Shown one piece after another: positions 54,677 to 63,698 of a stretch of 64,000 bases of DNA; the first letter of the stretch is position 1; the number at the start of each line of letters is the position of its first letter. The stretch is from Bacillota bacterium (GTDB lineage: Bacteria > Bacillota > SHA-98 > UBA4971). Made by a program: the position numbers and the translations under genes. Below the pieces are notes generated by a model, which did not search any database, had not been told where the DNA came from, and saw only the letters and a program-made list of their open reading frames with translations. The stretch is from the NCBI GenBank assembly GCA_030024085.1, contig JASEJE010000018.1, positions 1-64,000 on the forward strand. The letters are read 5' to 3'.

Positions 54677-55033
54677 GTGCCCAGGGTGCTTATCGTGGAC
54701 GATGCGGCGTTCATGAGAATGCGCTCGAGAAAGCTCCTGGAAGACCATGGCTACCAGGTCGAAGAGGCGCAGGACGGGGAGGAGGCCGTAAAGAAGTACG
54801 TGGAGACCTCCCCGGACGCCGTGCTCATGGACATCACCATGCCTGTGATGGACGGGATCGCCGCGCTCAAGGAGATCAAGAAGCGCGACCCACACGCGAA
54901 GGTCATCATGTGCACGGCGGTGGGCCAGCAATCGCTGGTCATGGAGGCCATCATGGCCGGGGCGCGCGATTACCTTCTCAAGCCTTTCGACCCCGACAAG
55001 GTGCTCGCGTCCCTCAAGAAGCTGGTCGGGTGA
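54677..55033 (+). CDS. cheY: Chemotaxis response regulator CheY
   Basis: A 118-residue stand-alone receiver. RVLIVDDAAFMR supplies the acidic pocket, Asp52 in AVLMDITMPVMDG is the phosphorylation site, and conserved Thr/Lys lie in IMCTAVGQ and DYLLKPFDPD. CheY-P binds the flagellar switch; CheC removes its phosphate. GTG 54677 directly follows the cheC TAG, with GGGGTGATG upstream. Confidence 0.93.
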   Translation: MPRVLIVDDAAFMRMRSRKLLEDHGYQVEEAQDGEEAVKKYVETSPDAVLMDITMPVMDGIAALKEIKKRDPHAKVIMCTAVGQQSLVMEAIMAGARDYLLKPFDPDKVLASLKKLVG

Positions 55034-55069
55034 CCGCCTGCAAACAGGCCAAGAGGGAGACTGGATTCC

Positions 55070-56302
55070 GTGGACCTGCCAATCAGGGTGCTTGTCGTTG
55101 ACGACTCGGCCTTTACACGTAAGGTAGTTTCCGATATGCTGGGGTCAGACCCAGACATCGTCGTGGTTGATGTCGCCCGGGACGGCAGGGCGGCCGTGGA
55201 GAAGGCGCGGGCCCTCCGGCCTGACGTGATCACAATGGACGTCGAGATGCCGGTGATGGACGGCCTCGCAGCGCTGCGCGCCATCATGGCCGACCATCCC
55301 GTCGCCGTGGTGATGCTGAGCGCCCTCACGCAGCAGGGTGCGGCCACGACCATCCAGGCGCTGGAACTGGGCGCCATTGATTTTGTGCCCAAGCCGTCGC
55401 ACTCGATGACAGTGGGGCTGGGCGACATCCGCGACCAGCTCGTCGCCAAAGTGAAGCTGGCCGCCGGGGCGAAGGTGAGGGTGCCGAGGGCGCTTCGACC
55501 CGGCCGGGTAGGGGCGATCGGCGGCCTGCCGCCCGGGCCCGGGCCGGGGGGCGGCGGGCGCGACCCCCGGAGGGCGGACGGCGAAACCGCACGCCCGGGA
55601 CAGGGGGGTGTGGCGCACGTCGGACCGGACCGTCACGTCGGCGACGCGGCGCGGCGCGAGGCGTTCCCATCTGCGCCCTGGGTCCCGACCCCGGTCCCGA
55701 CCTCGGCTCCGGCCCCGGTCCAGCGCAGGGAGTCAGACATCGCTATAGTGATCGGCTCTTCCACCGGGGGCCCTTCAGCGCTTAACCAGGTCCTCACCGC
55801 GCTGCCGGCGGACATCGGCGCCGGCATACTCGTGGTCCAGCACATGCCCGCTGGCTTCACAAGGTCGCTTGCGGCACGGCTAGACGAATCCTCGGCCATC
55901 GCCGTGAAAGAGGCCGAGGCCGGGGACAGGGTAGTTGACGGTGTGGCGCTGGTGGCGCCGGGCGGGCATCATATGTCAATCACCGGCGAGGGCGAGGTGG
56001 CTCTCTCCACCGACCCGCCGCGCAACGGCGTGAGACCCTCTGTCGATACCACGATGGAATCAGCCGCCCGCGTCTACGGCGACAGGCTGGTCGGCGTGGT
56101 GCTCACGGGGATGGGCAGGGATGGCGCATCCGGTGTGGCCGCCATCAAAGCGGCGGGCGGAAGGAGCATCGCGGAGCACGAGTCGACGTGCGTGATATAC
56201 GGCATGCCGAAGGCCGTGATCGAGCAGGGGCTGGCCGACGTGGTGGTTCCTCTCCACGAGGTGGCCGGCGCCATTATAGAGTTGGTTCGCGAAATCGGGT
56301 AG
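55070..56302 (+). CDS. cheB: Protein-glutamate methylesterase/deamidase CheB
   Basis: A 410-residue protein. N-terminal receiver: RVLVVDDSAFTRK and DVITMDVEMPVMDG (Asp57). A ~70-residue Gly/Arg/Pro-rich linker (~150-215, with PTPVPTSAPAPV) connects it to the methylesterase: GSSTGGPSALNQVL (catalytic Ser), ILVVQHMPAGFT (His) and LTGMGRDGASG (Asp). It removes methyl groups from MCPs. GTG 55070 start. cheR follows after an interspersed element. Confidence 0.93.
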   Translation: MDLPIRVLVVDDSAFTRKVVSDMLGSDPDIVVVDVARDGRAAVEKARALRPDVITMDVEMPVMDGLAALRAIMADHPVAVVMLSALTQQGAATTIQALELGAIDFVPKPSHSMTVGLGDIRDQLVAKVKLAAGAKVRVPRALRPGRVGAIGGLPPGPGPGGGGRDPRRADGETARPGQGGVAHVGPDRHVGDAARREAFPSAPWVPTPVPTSAPAPVQRRESDIAIVIGSSTGGPSALNQVLTALPADIGAGILVVQHMPAGFTRSLAARLDESSAIAVKEAEAGDRVVDGVALVAPGGHHMSITGEGEVALSTDPPRNGVRPSVDTTMESAARVYGDRLVGVVLTGMGRDGASGVAAIKAAGGRSIAEHESTCVIYGMPKAVIEQGLADVVVPLHEVAGAIIELVREIG

Positions 56303-56312
56303 AGCCGGGCGT

Positions 56313-56440
56313 CGCCACTCGTCCAGGAGGGTCGCCGGTGCTCATGAAACGGGACCCGACGGGACTCTTGATGCTTGACGTGGGAGGACGACACCGGCAA
56401 CCCCTGGAAAAGTGGCGGTGATTTCTGAGGCCGCACTTAG
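56313..56440. repeat. Probable degenerate short palindromic element
   Basis: CGCCACT/AGTGGCG, CCAGG/CCTGG and GCCGGTG/CACCGGC are nested inverted pairs, and the right end reads CGCACTTAG as in the other elements. The left CTAAGT end is not recognisable. It lies between cheB and cheR. Confidence 0.55.
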
Positions 56441-56463
56441 GCGTCACGGGAGCTGCAACAAAC

Positions 56464-57255
56464 GTGCAAGACATGGACTACGGCCTTTTCCGAAGAAGGG
56501 TCATGCAGGCGGCAGGAATCGACCTGGGCTGCTACAAGGAAAACCAGATGAAGCGCAGGCTCGCTGCAGCGCTCACGAGGTCAGGGCATACAAGCCTTTT
56601 CGACTACTGGCGGGCCATGGAGCAAGACCCCGCACTATTGCGGGATTTCGTGGACTTCGTGACCATAAACGTCTCAAGCTTCTTTCGAAACCGCGAGAAG
56701 TTCGATGAGCTGGCGAAGTCAATCTTGCCACGTCTTCTGAGGAGTCGGCGGACGCTCAAGGTGTGGTCGGCGGGATGCTCTACGGGCCAGGAGCCCTATA
56801 CCGTCGCCATGATCTTGGGCGAGCTTACACCCGGAACCAGGCACCGGATCATCGGCACCGACATAAACGCGTCCGCGCTCCGGCTTGCCCGCGAGGCGGT
56901 GTACACGCGCGATGATGTCAAGGAGGTAAGGCCGGAGCTTGTGCAGAAATACTTCATGGTAGAAGGGGAAAAGCTCAGGCTGAGGGAGCCGGTGCGCCAG
57001 ATGGTCGAGTTCCGGCCCCACAACCTGCTGGCCGACAATTACGAGCAGGACTGCGACCTCATCCTCTGCCGCAACGTCATGATCTACTTCACCGAGGAAG
57101 CCAAGGCCCGGGTCTTCAAGGGGTTCCACGCGAGCCTGAGGCCCGGCGGGGTCCTGTTCATCGGTGGCACGGAGACCATAATGGCCGCGTCGGATCTCGG
57201 GTTCGAGCTTGTCTCGCCGTTCTTCTACAGAAAGCGGGACCCGGTCGTCGCGTAA
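56464..57255 (+). CDS. cheR: Chemotaxis methyltransferase CheR
   Basis: A 263-residue protein. The N-terminal helical domain includes GLFRRRVMQAAGIDLGCYKE with NQMKRRL. The SAM-binding domain includes FFRNREKFDEL, VWSAGCSTGQEPYTVAMIL, RIIGTDINASALRLAREAVY and CDLILCRNVMIYFTEEAKAR. It methylates glutamates of MCPs, opposing CheB. Start GTG 56464, just after the interspersed element. Confidence 0.93.
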   Translation: MQDMDYGLFRRRVMQAAGIDLGCYKENQMKRRLAAALTRSGHTSLFDYWRAMEQDPALLRDFVDFVTINVSSFFRNREKFDELAKSILPRLLRSRRTLKVWSAGCSTGQEPYTVAMILGELTPGTRHRIIGTDINASALRLAREAVYTRDDVKEVRPELVQKYFMVEGEKLRLREPVRQMVEFRPHNLLADNYEQDCDLILCRNVMIYFTEEAKARVFKGFHASLRPGGVLFIGGTETIMAASDLGFELVSPFFYRKRDPVVA

Positions 57256-57332
57256 GCGGGGCGGCGGTGTGCCGGCTCGAGCGGCACGACGATGCGGGTA
57301 GCAATACGATAAGTCCTACCGAGGTGGTTTTT

Positions 57333-58247
57333 TTGGTTGCAAGAGGGATGGGTGTCGTCTCGGAAAACGTGCGAGACCGTGCCCTGGGGCTCATTCAGGA
57401 CCTCTCTGCGCAGCTCAGGCAGGCGGGCGCTCCCGCAGTCGAGCCTCCCTACGATGACCTCGTCGAGGTCGTTGAGGGGGTGAGGTCCGACGTGTCGAAA
57501 GTCTCGCCGCACGTCCTCGTTTCATGGACGGTCTTCGATGAGCCGGACGAATACGAGTACGTGCATCCGTTCGATGTGGCTGTTTTCTCGGTGGCCATTG
57601 CGCTTGCCATGGGCGAAAGGGCCCGCATCGTGGACATCGGCCTCGGGGCGTTACTGCACGATGTCGGCATGGCACTCGTTCCCGGCGCTGCCGACACGGC
57701 ATACAGAGAGGGCGAAGGACTTGCGCCTGAGGACGCGAAGGAAATGCACGCCCATCCTGAGCTGGGCGTGAGAGTCCTGAGGCAGCACCCGAGGATCTCC
57801 GCATTCACCAAGGCCATCGTGGCCCAGCACCACGAGAGGATGGACGGCAGCGGCTATCCCAGGGGCCTGCGTGGGTCTGACATCCACGTGTACTCGCGGA
57901 TAGTAGCGTGCGCCGACGTGTACAGCTCTATGCTCGTCCGATCGCACCTCGACAGGCACATGATGCCGGGCGAGGTGGTCGAGTACATGATGAGCGCGGC
58001 CGGCTTCGAGTTCGACAAGGACGTTGTTCGGGTGATGCTGGGCTGCGTGTCGCCGTTCCCGGAGGGCGCGCTCGTGCGCCTCAGCACGGGGGAGCTTGCT
58101 GTGGTGACGAGGCTTTCCCGCGGCATGGTCACACGCCCGGTCGTCCGCCTCACCAGGGAGGAGAACGGAACGCTGGTGGAGACGGATGCCGAGATCGACC
58201 TCGCCCGGCCGGAACACCAGACTACGCTCATAACTGCGATTGAGTGA
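57333..58247 (+). CDS. HD-GYP domain protein (probable c-di-GMP phosphodiesterase)
   Basis: A 304-residue protein. The HD-GYP domain is evident: HPFDVAVFSVAIALAMG, GLGALLHDVGMALVPGAADT (HD pair), HAHPELGVRVLRQHP, VAQHHERMDGSGYPRGLRGS (HHE...GYP) and IVACADVYSSML. Such domains hydrolyse c-di-GMP to GMP, which would favour swimming; the location fits. The C-terminal ~60 residues form a small beta domain. Start TTG 57333 has GAGGTG 6 nt upstream. Confidence 0.88.
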   Translation: MVARGMGVVSENVRDRALGLIQDLSAQLRQAGAPAVEPPYDDLVEVVEGVRSDVSKVSPHVLVSWTVFDEPDEYEYVHPFDVAVFSVAIALAMGERARIVDIGLGALLHDVGMALVPGAADTAYREGEGLAPEDAKEMHAHPELGVRVLRQHPRISAFTKAIVAQHHERMDGSGYPRGLRGSDIHVYSRIVACADVYSSMLVRSHLDRHMMPGEVVEYMMSAAGFEFDKDVVRVMLGCVSPFPEGALVRLSTGELAVVTRLSRGMVTRPVVRLTREENGTLVETDAEIDLARPEHQTTLITAIE

Positions 58248-58263
58248 GCAGCGTGGTGACTGC

Positions 58264-58770
58264 ATGGTGAAGCGGGGGCAAGGCGGCGCGGCGGAACAGC
58301 GTGCTGGCCCGGCACGGCGAGGCGCGGAGGAGGTGGGCCGGGTGAGGATTGTGTTTGAAGAGGGGATCCTCGGGTTCGAGGATGTGCGGGAGTACGAGCT
58401 TGTGGAGTCGGGGGATCCCGGCCCGTTCAGGTGGCTTCGGGCGACCTCGGGAAACCTCGCCTTCATCGTGGTGGATCCTCTGCTCTTCTGGCCCGACTAT
58501 GCGCCGGACCTGAATGCGATGAGCCCCGGCCTTGGGATGGAAGGCCGGGGCGATGTGCTCCTCTACGTTATCGTGACGGTGCCTGATGACCCCCTGCTAG
58601 CCACCGCGAACCTCTTCGCCCCACTCGTAGTGAACGCGCGCACGGGTCAGGGCAGGCAGGTGCCGCTGCGCGGGTCCGGTTTCCCGCTGGCCGCGCAGGT
58701 GTTCCCCGAAGACGTCCGCGAGGGAAAGGTCGGGTTGGCCGGTGCTTGTCCTGACACGCAGAAGCGGTGA
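58264..58770 (+). CDS. fliW: Flagellar assembly factor FliW
   Basis: A 168-residue protein with FliW features: RIVFEEGILGFEDVREYELV, FRWLRATSGNLAFIVVDPLL with FWPDYAP, VLLYVIVTVPDD and TANLFAPLVVNARTGQGRQV. FliW binds CsrA and frees flagellin mRNA when flagellin is low. The first ~30 residues are a poorly conserved Gly/Arg-rich extension. ATG 58264 is used; a TTG at 58240 overlapping the previous stop is possible. Its 3' end overlaps csrA by 29 nt. Confidence 0.88.
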   Translation: MVKRGQGGAAEQRAGPARRGAEEVGRVRIVFEEGILGFEDVREYELVESGDPGPFRWLRATSGNLAFIVVDPLLFWPDYAPDLNAMSPGLGMEGRGDVLLYVIVTVPDDPLLATANLFAPLVVNARTGQGRQVPLRGSGFPLAAQVFPEDVREGKVGLAGACPDTQKR

Positions 58771-59011
58771 GAGCGTAATCATCGCCGATGATATCAAGAT
58801 CACCGTCGTCTCAGTGGACACGAAGGCCGGTAAGGCCTACGTGAAACTGGGGATCACCGCGCCTGCCGACCTCAAGATATTCCGCGAGGAGATCTACGAG
58901 GAAATCAGGCGCGAGAACGAAGCGGCCTCAGGCGCCACCCTCACTGATTTCGCTGAGCTTGCCCGGGCGTGGAAGCAAATGAAAGGGCCTGCTCGAGGTC
59001 GATCAGAGTGA
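58742..59011 (+). CDS. csrA: Carbon storage regulator CsrA
   Basis: An 89-residue RNA-binding protein: MLVLTRRSGESVIIADDIKI with TVVSVD, KLGITAPADLKIFREEIYEE with IRREN. CsrA represses flagellin translation at GGA sites; FliW antagonises it by binding. The C-terminal tail is ~15 residues longer than usual and its coding region overlaps the 3' end of convergent cheW by 71 nt. Start GTG 58742 lies inside fliW. Confidence 0.93.
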   Translation: MLVLTRRSGESVIIADDIKITVVSVDTKAGKAYVKLGITAPADLKIFREEIYEEIRRENEAASGATLTDFAELARAWKQMKGPARGRSE

Positions 59012-59465
59012 TGAGCCTGTCTTCCGCCCTGGCGATCCCCACGATGTAAGCAAGGCTTGCCCCTTCCTTTGCGAGGGCCTCGGGCCTCTCGATGTCCTGC
59101 TGCGCGATATGGGCGACCTTCACCACGGAGTCGACGATCATCCCGATGGTGTCCTGGCCCGCCTGAACCACCACGATGCGCGTGGCGGGCGTGACCGGTT
59201 GCACGGGAATGCCGAGGCGCCTGGCGAGGTTCAACACCGGGATGACCTGACCGCGCAGGTTCACCACGCCTTCCACGTAGTCAGGGGCGCTTGGGACGGG
59301 CGTGATGGGCTGCATGCGCACGATCTCCCGCACATCGCTGATGCTGACAGCGTAGAGTTCGCGTCCGAGCTGGAACACGACCACGTGTTTCGTGCCGCCC
59401 GCTGCGGTCTCCGGGCCTTCCTGGGCGCTTGCGACCTGGCTTGCTGCATCAACTGAAACAGACAT
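58941..59465 (-). CDS. cheW: Chemotaxis coupling protein CheW
   Basis: A 174-residue single CheW domain: HVVVFQLGRELYAVSISDVR with EIVRMQPITPVPSAPDYVEG, VVNLRGQVIPVLNLARRLGI, IVVVQAGQDTIGMIVDSVVK and YIVGIARAEDRLITLIDLEQ. It couples MCPs to CheA. AAGGAG precedes ATG 59465. It is the only che gene on the minus strand besides the MCP and converges with csrA. Confidence 0.93.
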   Translation of the reverse strand: MSVSVDAASQVASAQEGPETAAGGTKHVVVFQLGRELYAVSISDVREIVRMQPITPVPSAPDYVEGVVNLRGQVIPVLNLARRLGIPVQPVTPATRIVVVQAGQDTIGMIVDSVVKVAHIAQQDIERPEALAKEGASLAYIVGIARAEDRLITLIDLEQALSFASTPGQAQRNQ

Positions 59466-59670
59466 TGCACATACGCTCCTTGTCCCGTTGGTTTCCAGCG
59501 TTCTGCCTTCCTCTCGCGGCTCTCGCCGCATCCACGTATCTGCCTTCTCGCTTTCGTCGGGTCCGCGCCAGGTGTGACATGCTGGCGCTCCGTCCGGGGT
59601 TGCCGGTGTCGAACCTCTCTACCCACCTACGGCCTGGCATACAACCGGGCGGAGGCTCAAGGGACCCCGA

Positions 59671-61545
59671 TCAGCTAAACCTTGCCACCAGCTTCTCCAG
59701 GTCCGCCGCCATCCTGGCGAGGTCCTGCGCCGATGCGGCGATCTGCTCTATGGCCGAACTCATCTGGCCCGTGGACGCCGACACCTGCTCTGCAGCGCTC
59801 GCCGTTTGCTCCGACACGGCGGCCATCGCCTGCACGGCCTTCTGAACTTCGTCAGCAGACGCGGTCATCTCCTGGGTGGCCGCTGTGTTCTCCTCGGTGA
59901 TGCTGGCCACGTTGTCCATGGCCTTGACCACCTGCGCGCTGGACGACTCGAGTTCCTTGACGGTCGTCGCGATCTTTTCCACCTCAGCGTTCATCGCGTT
60001 CATGGTGGCGCCTATGTCGCTGAGGGCTTGCCCCGCCTGGCCTGCGAGTTGGGTGCCCTGGGACACGCGGCTGGCCTGGAGGTCTTGAGCTTTGCTCGCC
60101 AGCTCGATGCTTCGCTGCATGGTGCTGATGAGCCCGGCGATTTCCTTGGTCGCCTTGCCGGAGCGCTCGGCGAGCTTGCGCACCTCGTCGGCGACGACGG
60201 CGAAGCCCTTTCCGTGCTCGCCAGCGCGGGCCGCCTCGATGGCGGCGTTCAGGGCGAGGAGGTTGGTCTGCTCTGCTATGTCGTCGATAACCTCTATGAT
60301 CTTCCCAATCTCGGTGGAGTGAGCGCCCAGGTCCCTGATGCCTGCGGCGACGGCCTCGGCCTGCTTACGGATGTCGTCCATGCCTGCAACGACGTCATCG
60401 ACGGCTCGCGACCCGCTGCCTGCGGCTGAGCGGCTGCGCTCTGAGGCGGCGATGAGCGAGTCAACGGCCTTTGAGACCCCTTCCATGAGGCGGGCCATGG
60501 ACGCGACCACGCCGTTGGCCTCGTTCACCGAGAGAGCCTGCTCCTGCGCGCCTTTGGCTATCTGCTCGATGGCAGTCGAAAGCTGGCCCATGGCAGTGGA
60601 CGTGGTCTGGGCGCTCGTGCTCTGCTCCGCGGCGCCCTTCGCTACCTGCTCGATAGTGCGCGCCACCTGCTCGGTGGCGGTGGCAGCCTCATCGGCGCTC
60701 GCGGCAACCTCCTGCCCCGTGGACGCCACACGTTTGGCGTGGCCAATGAGCTGTTCCACCACGTTCCGGAGGCTTGTGACCATCTCCGAGAATGCCTGCG
60801 CCATCACGCCCATCTCGTCGCGCCTCCTGGTACCGGGCACCTCGATGTTGAGGCGTCCGGCTGCGACCTCCTGGGAGGCGCGCGCGAGGGCCCTGGTCGG
60901 GCGCGTAATGCCGGCCGCGAGCGTGAGGGCAAAGATAAGGCCCAGCACGACGGCGGCCGCGAATATGGCTATCGCCCGCTCCTGCACGGTCCTGGCTGCG
61001 ATCTTGGCCGCCTCACCGGCCGACGCTGCGGCGTCCTGGTATGCCTTGAGACCGCCCTCGAGCTCTGACTGGATCTCCTTGACGATGCCATCACCCTCGG
61101 CCATCATGTAGCCCAGCGCCTCGCCTCGCTGGCCGTTGTCGATGTAGTTGAAGATCGTATCGCGGCACTCTGTCCACGAGCTGCGCATGTCCGCGACGGT
61201 CTTGCCCTGCCCGGTGGACTCCCCTCCCGTCTTGATGGTGGCTCCCGAGAGCGCATCGAGCTGCTCCTGGATGTCCGTATCCGCGGCTTTCAGGGCGTTT
61301 TGCAGTCTCGAGTCGCCAAGGAGAAGGAAGCCACGCAAGGCGATGGCGAACCTTTCAAATGCCCCGTTCAGCCTCTCGATCTGGGTGAGGCGCAACATCT
61401 GTTCGTCAACCAATTTGCCCAGATCAGTGCTGACCGTGGAGACCCCTTGCAGCCCGAAGTAGCCTATCACCGCCATAAAGAGGAGAAGCAGAAGGAAGCT
61501 CCCAAGAATCTTGAACCCCACGCCGAACCGGATCCGAGACCGCAT
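59671..61545 (-). CDS. Methyl-accepting chemotaxis protein
   Basis: A 624-residue receptor. TM1 is [21 protein letters not shown] periplasmic ~150-residue four-helix bundle follows ([20 protein letters not shown]...), then TM2 ([20 protein letters not shown]), HAMP ([20 protein letters not shown]) and the signalling domain. The tip is [20 protein letters not shown] with [20 protein letters not shown]. The ligand is unknown. ATG 61545 has GGGGTGAG 6 nt upstream; upstream open frame is non-homologous. A sigma-28 promoter precedes it. Confidence 0.93.
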   Translation of the reverse strand: MRSRIRFGVGFKILGSFLLLLLFMAVIGYFGLQGVSTVSTDLGKLVDEQMLRLTQIERLNGAFERFAIALRGFLLLGDSRLQNALKAADTDIQEQLDALSGATIKTGGESTGQGKTVADMRSSWTECRDTIFNYIDNGQRGEALGYMMAEGDGIVKEIQSELEGGLKAYQDAAASAGEAAKIAARTVQERAIAIFAAAVVLGLIFALTLAAGITRPTRALARASQEVAAGRLNIEVPGTRRRDEMGVMAQAFSEMVTSLRNVVEQLIGHAKRVASTGQEVAASADEAATATEQVARTIEQVAKGAAEQSTSAQTTSTAMGQLSTAIEQIAKGAQEQALSVNEANGVVASMARLMEGVSKAVDSLIAASERSRSAAGSGSRAVDDVVAGMDDIRKQAEAVAAGIRDLGAHSTEIGKIIEVIDDIAEQTNLLALNAAIEAARAGEHGKGFAVVADEVRKLAERSGKATKEIAGLISTMQRSIELASKAQDLQASRVSQGTQLAGQAGQALSDIGATMNAMNAEVEKIATTVKELESSSAQVVKAMDNVASITEENTAATQEMTASADEVQKAVQAMAAVSEQTASAAEQVSASTGQMSSAIEQIAASAQDLARMAADLEKLVARFS

Positions 61546-61622
61546 AAAAGGCTCACCCCTCCCGGTATCCTCAACCTTCCCGTATCCCCAACCTTCCGGT
61601 ATCATTGAAACCCTTAGTACAA

Positions 61623-61649
61623 GTATCGGCACAATTCGCCACGGTTTTA
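61623..61649 (-). promoter_or_regulatory. Sigma-28 promoter of the MCP gene
   Basis: On the minus strand TAAA (61649-61646), 15 nt, GCCGATAC (61630-61623). It is about 78 nt upstream of the MCP ATG. Confidence 0.82.
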
Positions 61650-61741
61650 GGTTTTTCCTGCCCCTGGAGGAAATGCCGCCTGAACCCAATACAGACGACT
61701 CGTGCCACAACTTGTCCGGGTTGCTTTTGCACCGTCAGGGC

Positions 61742-61768
61742 TAAAGAGACGAGGAGAGTTGCCGATAT
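61742..61768 (+). promoter_or_regulatory. Sigma-28 promoter of the glycosyltransferase gene
   Basis: TAAA (61742-61745), 15 nt, GCCGATAT (61761-61768), about 50 nt before the ATG at 61818. A perfect consensus match that is divergent from the MCP promoter. Confidence 0.85.
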
Positions 61769-61817
61769 CATTGAGTAGACACGATACGACAGCGTATCTA
61801 AGGAGCGCGGTCCACTG

Positions 61818-63425
61818 ATGGCCAGGAAACGGGCAGCGAAGAGTCAGATGAAGAAGCGAGCCCAGGCAAGGCGCGCGAAGACTGAGAAGCAGCATCAGAT
61901 CAGCCTCTGCATGATCGTCAAGAACGAGGAGGGGTTTCTCCCCGGCTGCCTGGATAGCGTCAAGGGCGTCGTTGACGAGATCATCATCGTCGACACCGGC
62001 TCCACCGACCGCACCGTCGAGATCGCGCGCCAGTGCGGCGCGAAGGTCTACCACTACGAGTGGAACGACGACTTCGCCGCCGCCCGCAACGAGAGCCTTG
62101 AGCACGCTACGTGCGGGTGGATCCTCGTGCTCGATGCGGACGAGCGGCTTGATCCCGCTGCAGGGGAGGCGTTGAAGGCCGTCGCACGAGGGTCGAGCCC
62201 GAATGCGGTCTATGCCGCCAGGATAATCAACCGCAGCGGCTCTGGCAACGAGACAGAGCACTACTTCCCCAGGTTCTTCCCGAACAACGCCGGGATCCGG
62301 TACGAAGGGTTGATTCACGAGAGGCCTGCGTCGCAGACCGTGGAGTCCTTTTCGGCCTCCCGACTCCCCCACAGGCTGAAAGGATTCACCGTCGTTCATC
62401 ATGGCTATCAGCAGGACGTGGTGCAGGGTCGGGACAAGATGCGCCGCAACATTGCCCTTCTCGAGAGGATCCTGGAAGCACAGGACAATCTGTACCACCG
62501 ATACAAGCTCGGATCGATGCTTCTTTCCGCAGGCAGGATCTCTGAGGCGGTCTCCCAGATCGAGCGAGTGCTGGCCGCTCTGGAATCCATGGACGAAGAG
62601 GCTCGCCGGCAGGTCAGTGTGGGGCGAGTCGACGTCCTCCTGCTGCTCGCAGACGCCCACGAAAGGCAGGGCAGTAGAGCCCATGCGACGCAGCTTGTGG
62701 ACCGGGCGCTCGAGATCCTGCCCTGTTCGAAGGAGGCCCTTCACCAGAAAGCGGTCCAGCTCTTCAGGGATGGGCGGCTCGAAGAGGCGAGGGACGTATT
62801 CCTTGCAGTCGCGTCGAGCCACCCGCTGGACCGCGCGGACACCGCCGGCGAGCAACTGGTATTCGACATGTCTCTGGATACCTGGAGGCCGCTTACCATG
62901 GCGGCCAGGTGCAGCATCCGCCTTGGGGATACTTCGGCGGCGGTCGAAGCGCTTGCCGCGGCGGCCGGCTTTGCGCCCAGGAGCGACGAGTACCTCGAGA
63001 CCGTCCGGGAGGCTCTGGACCGGACCTGTCACAGTGGTCCTGGAGTATGCGGGGAGGATAGCCCCGAACTGAAGCGGCTCAGGGCGGTCCTGGACGAAGA
63101 GGCGGCCCGGAAGGTCGCGGAAGGCGACCGGCTGTTTGCGGGGGGAGATATCGCCCGTGCTCTGGAGCTATACGCAGGCTCCGCCAGGCTTAGCGGGGCC
63201 GGGAGCGGCGTCCTGCTCGCGAGGATCGCCAGCAACCAGTTGCGGCTGGGCAAGATCGAGGAGGCCTTCGCAACATATCTCCAGGCGCTGCGTTCGTTGC
63301 CTGGCGACGTTGGGAGCCTGAACCTCCTGATAGAGCTGACTGAGGCGTTCAAGACCCTGACCGTCGACGGCAGCGCAAGGGTCGGCGGTAGTGCAGAGAT
63401 AGACGCCATTCCCGTCGCCGACTGA
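61818..63425 (+). CDS. Family 2 glycosyltransferase with TPR domain (candidate flagellin glycosyltransferase)
   Basis: A 535-residue protein. After a basic N-terminus (ARKRAAKSQMKKRAQARRAK) comes a GT2 domain: ISLCMIVKNEEGFLPGCLDS, EIIIVDTGSTDRTVEIARQC, WNDDFAAARNESLEHA and WILVLDADERLDP (DxD). The C-terminal ~300 residues are TPR-like helical repeats (RRNIALLERILEAQDNLYHR, ALEILPCSKEALHQKAVQLF). A sigma-28 promoter and the adjacent flagellin gene suggest it glycosylates flagellin (inferred). Confidence 0.85.
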   Translation: MARKRAAKSQMKKRAQARRAKTEKQHQISLCMIVKNEEGFLPGCLDSVKGVVDEIIIVDTGSTDRTVEIARQCGAKVYHYEWNDDFAAARNESLEHATCGWILVLDADERLDPAAGEALKAVARGSSPNAVYAARIINRSGSGNETEHYFPRFFPNNAGIRYEGLIHERPASQTVESFSASRLPHRLKGFTVVHHGYQQDVVQGRDKMRRNIALLERILEAQDNLYHRYKLGSMLLSAGRISEAVSQIERVLAALESMDEEARRQVSVGRVDVLLLLADAHERQGSRAHATQLVDRALEILPCSKEALHQKAVQLFRDGRLEEARDVFLAVASSHPLDRADTAGEQLVFDMSLDTWRPLTMAARCSIRLGDTSAAVEALAAAAGFAPRSDEYLETVREALDRTCHSGPGVCGEDSPELKRLRAVLDEEAARKVAEGDRLFAGGDIARALELYAGSARLSGAGSGVLLARIASNQLRLGKIEEAFATYLQALRSLPGDVGSLNLLIELTEAFKTLTVDGSARVGGSAEIDAIPVAD

Positions 63426-63457
63426 CTGCTCCGGTCGCTGGGTCCAGTGACGTGTCT

Positions 63458-63484
63458 GCTAAAGGATTACAGGGCACTGCCGAT
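63458..63484 (+). promoter_or_regulatory. Sigma-28 promoter of flagellin
   Basis: TAAA (63458-63461), exactly 15 nt, GCCGATAT (63477-63484), a perfect SigD/FliA consensus. It gives a ~205-nt leader before the flagellin ATG, similar to the B. subtilis hag arrangement. Confidence 0.88.
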
Positions 63485-63636
63485 ATATGGTGATCGAGAG
63501 GCAGTAGCTGGAGACCGCACAACGGAAGGGGGGTGCGCAGGTGGTAGCATAGGTGGCTCGAACCGGGAGCGGGCGTCCCGGCACACCGAACAGCCCGGGC
63601 GGGTGCGGCCGCGCCCCGCGTAAAAGCGCGCGACAA

Positions 63637-63690
63637 GAGGACGGATCCTCGAACCCGCGGCAGGGTCGCGGGACGGCAAAACAAGGAGGT
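63637..63690 (+). promoter_or_regulatory. Two CsrA-type binding sites in the flagellin leader
   Basis: Site 1: GAGG-ACGGAT-CCTC (63637-63650), a 4-bp stem presenting the ANGGAN hexaloop preferred by CsrA. Site 2: ACAAGGAGGT (63681-63690), which is both the Shine-Dalgarno and a near-perfect CsrA motif. Binding to both would block ribosome access. Sequence match only; not proven. Confidence 0.65.
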
Positions 63691-63698
63691 AAAGAAAC

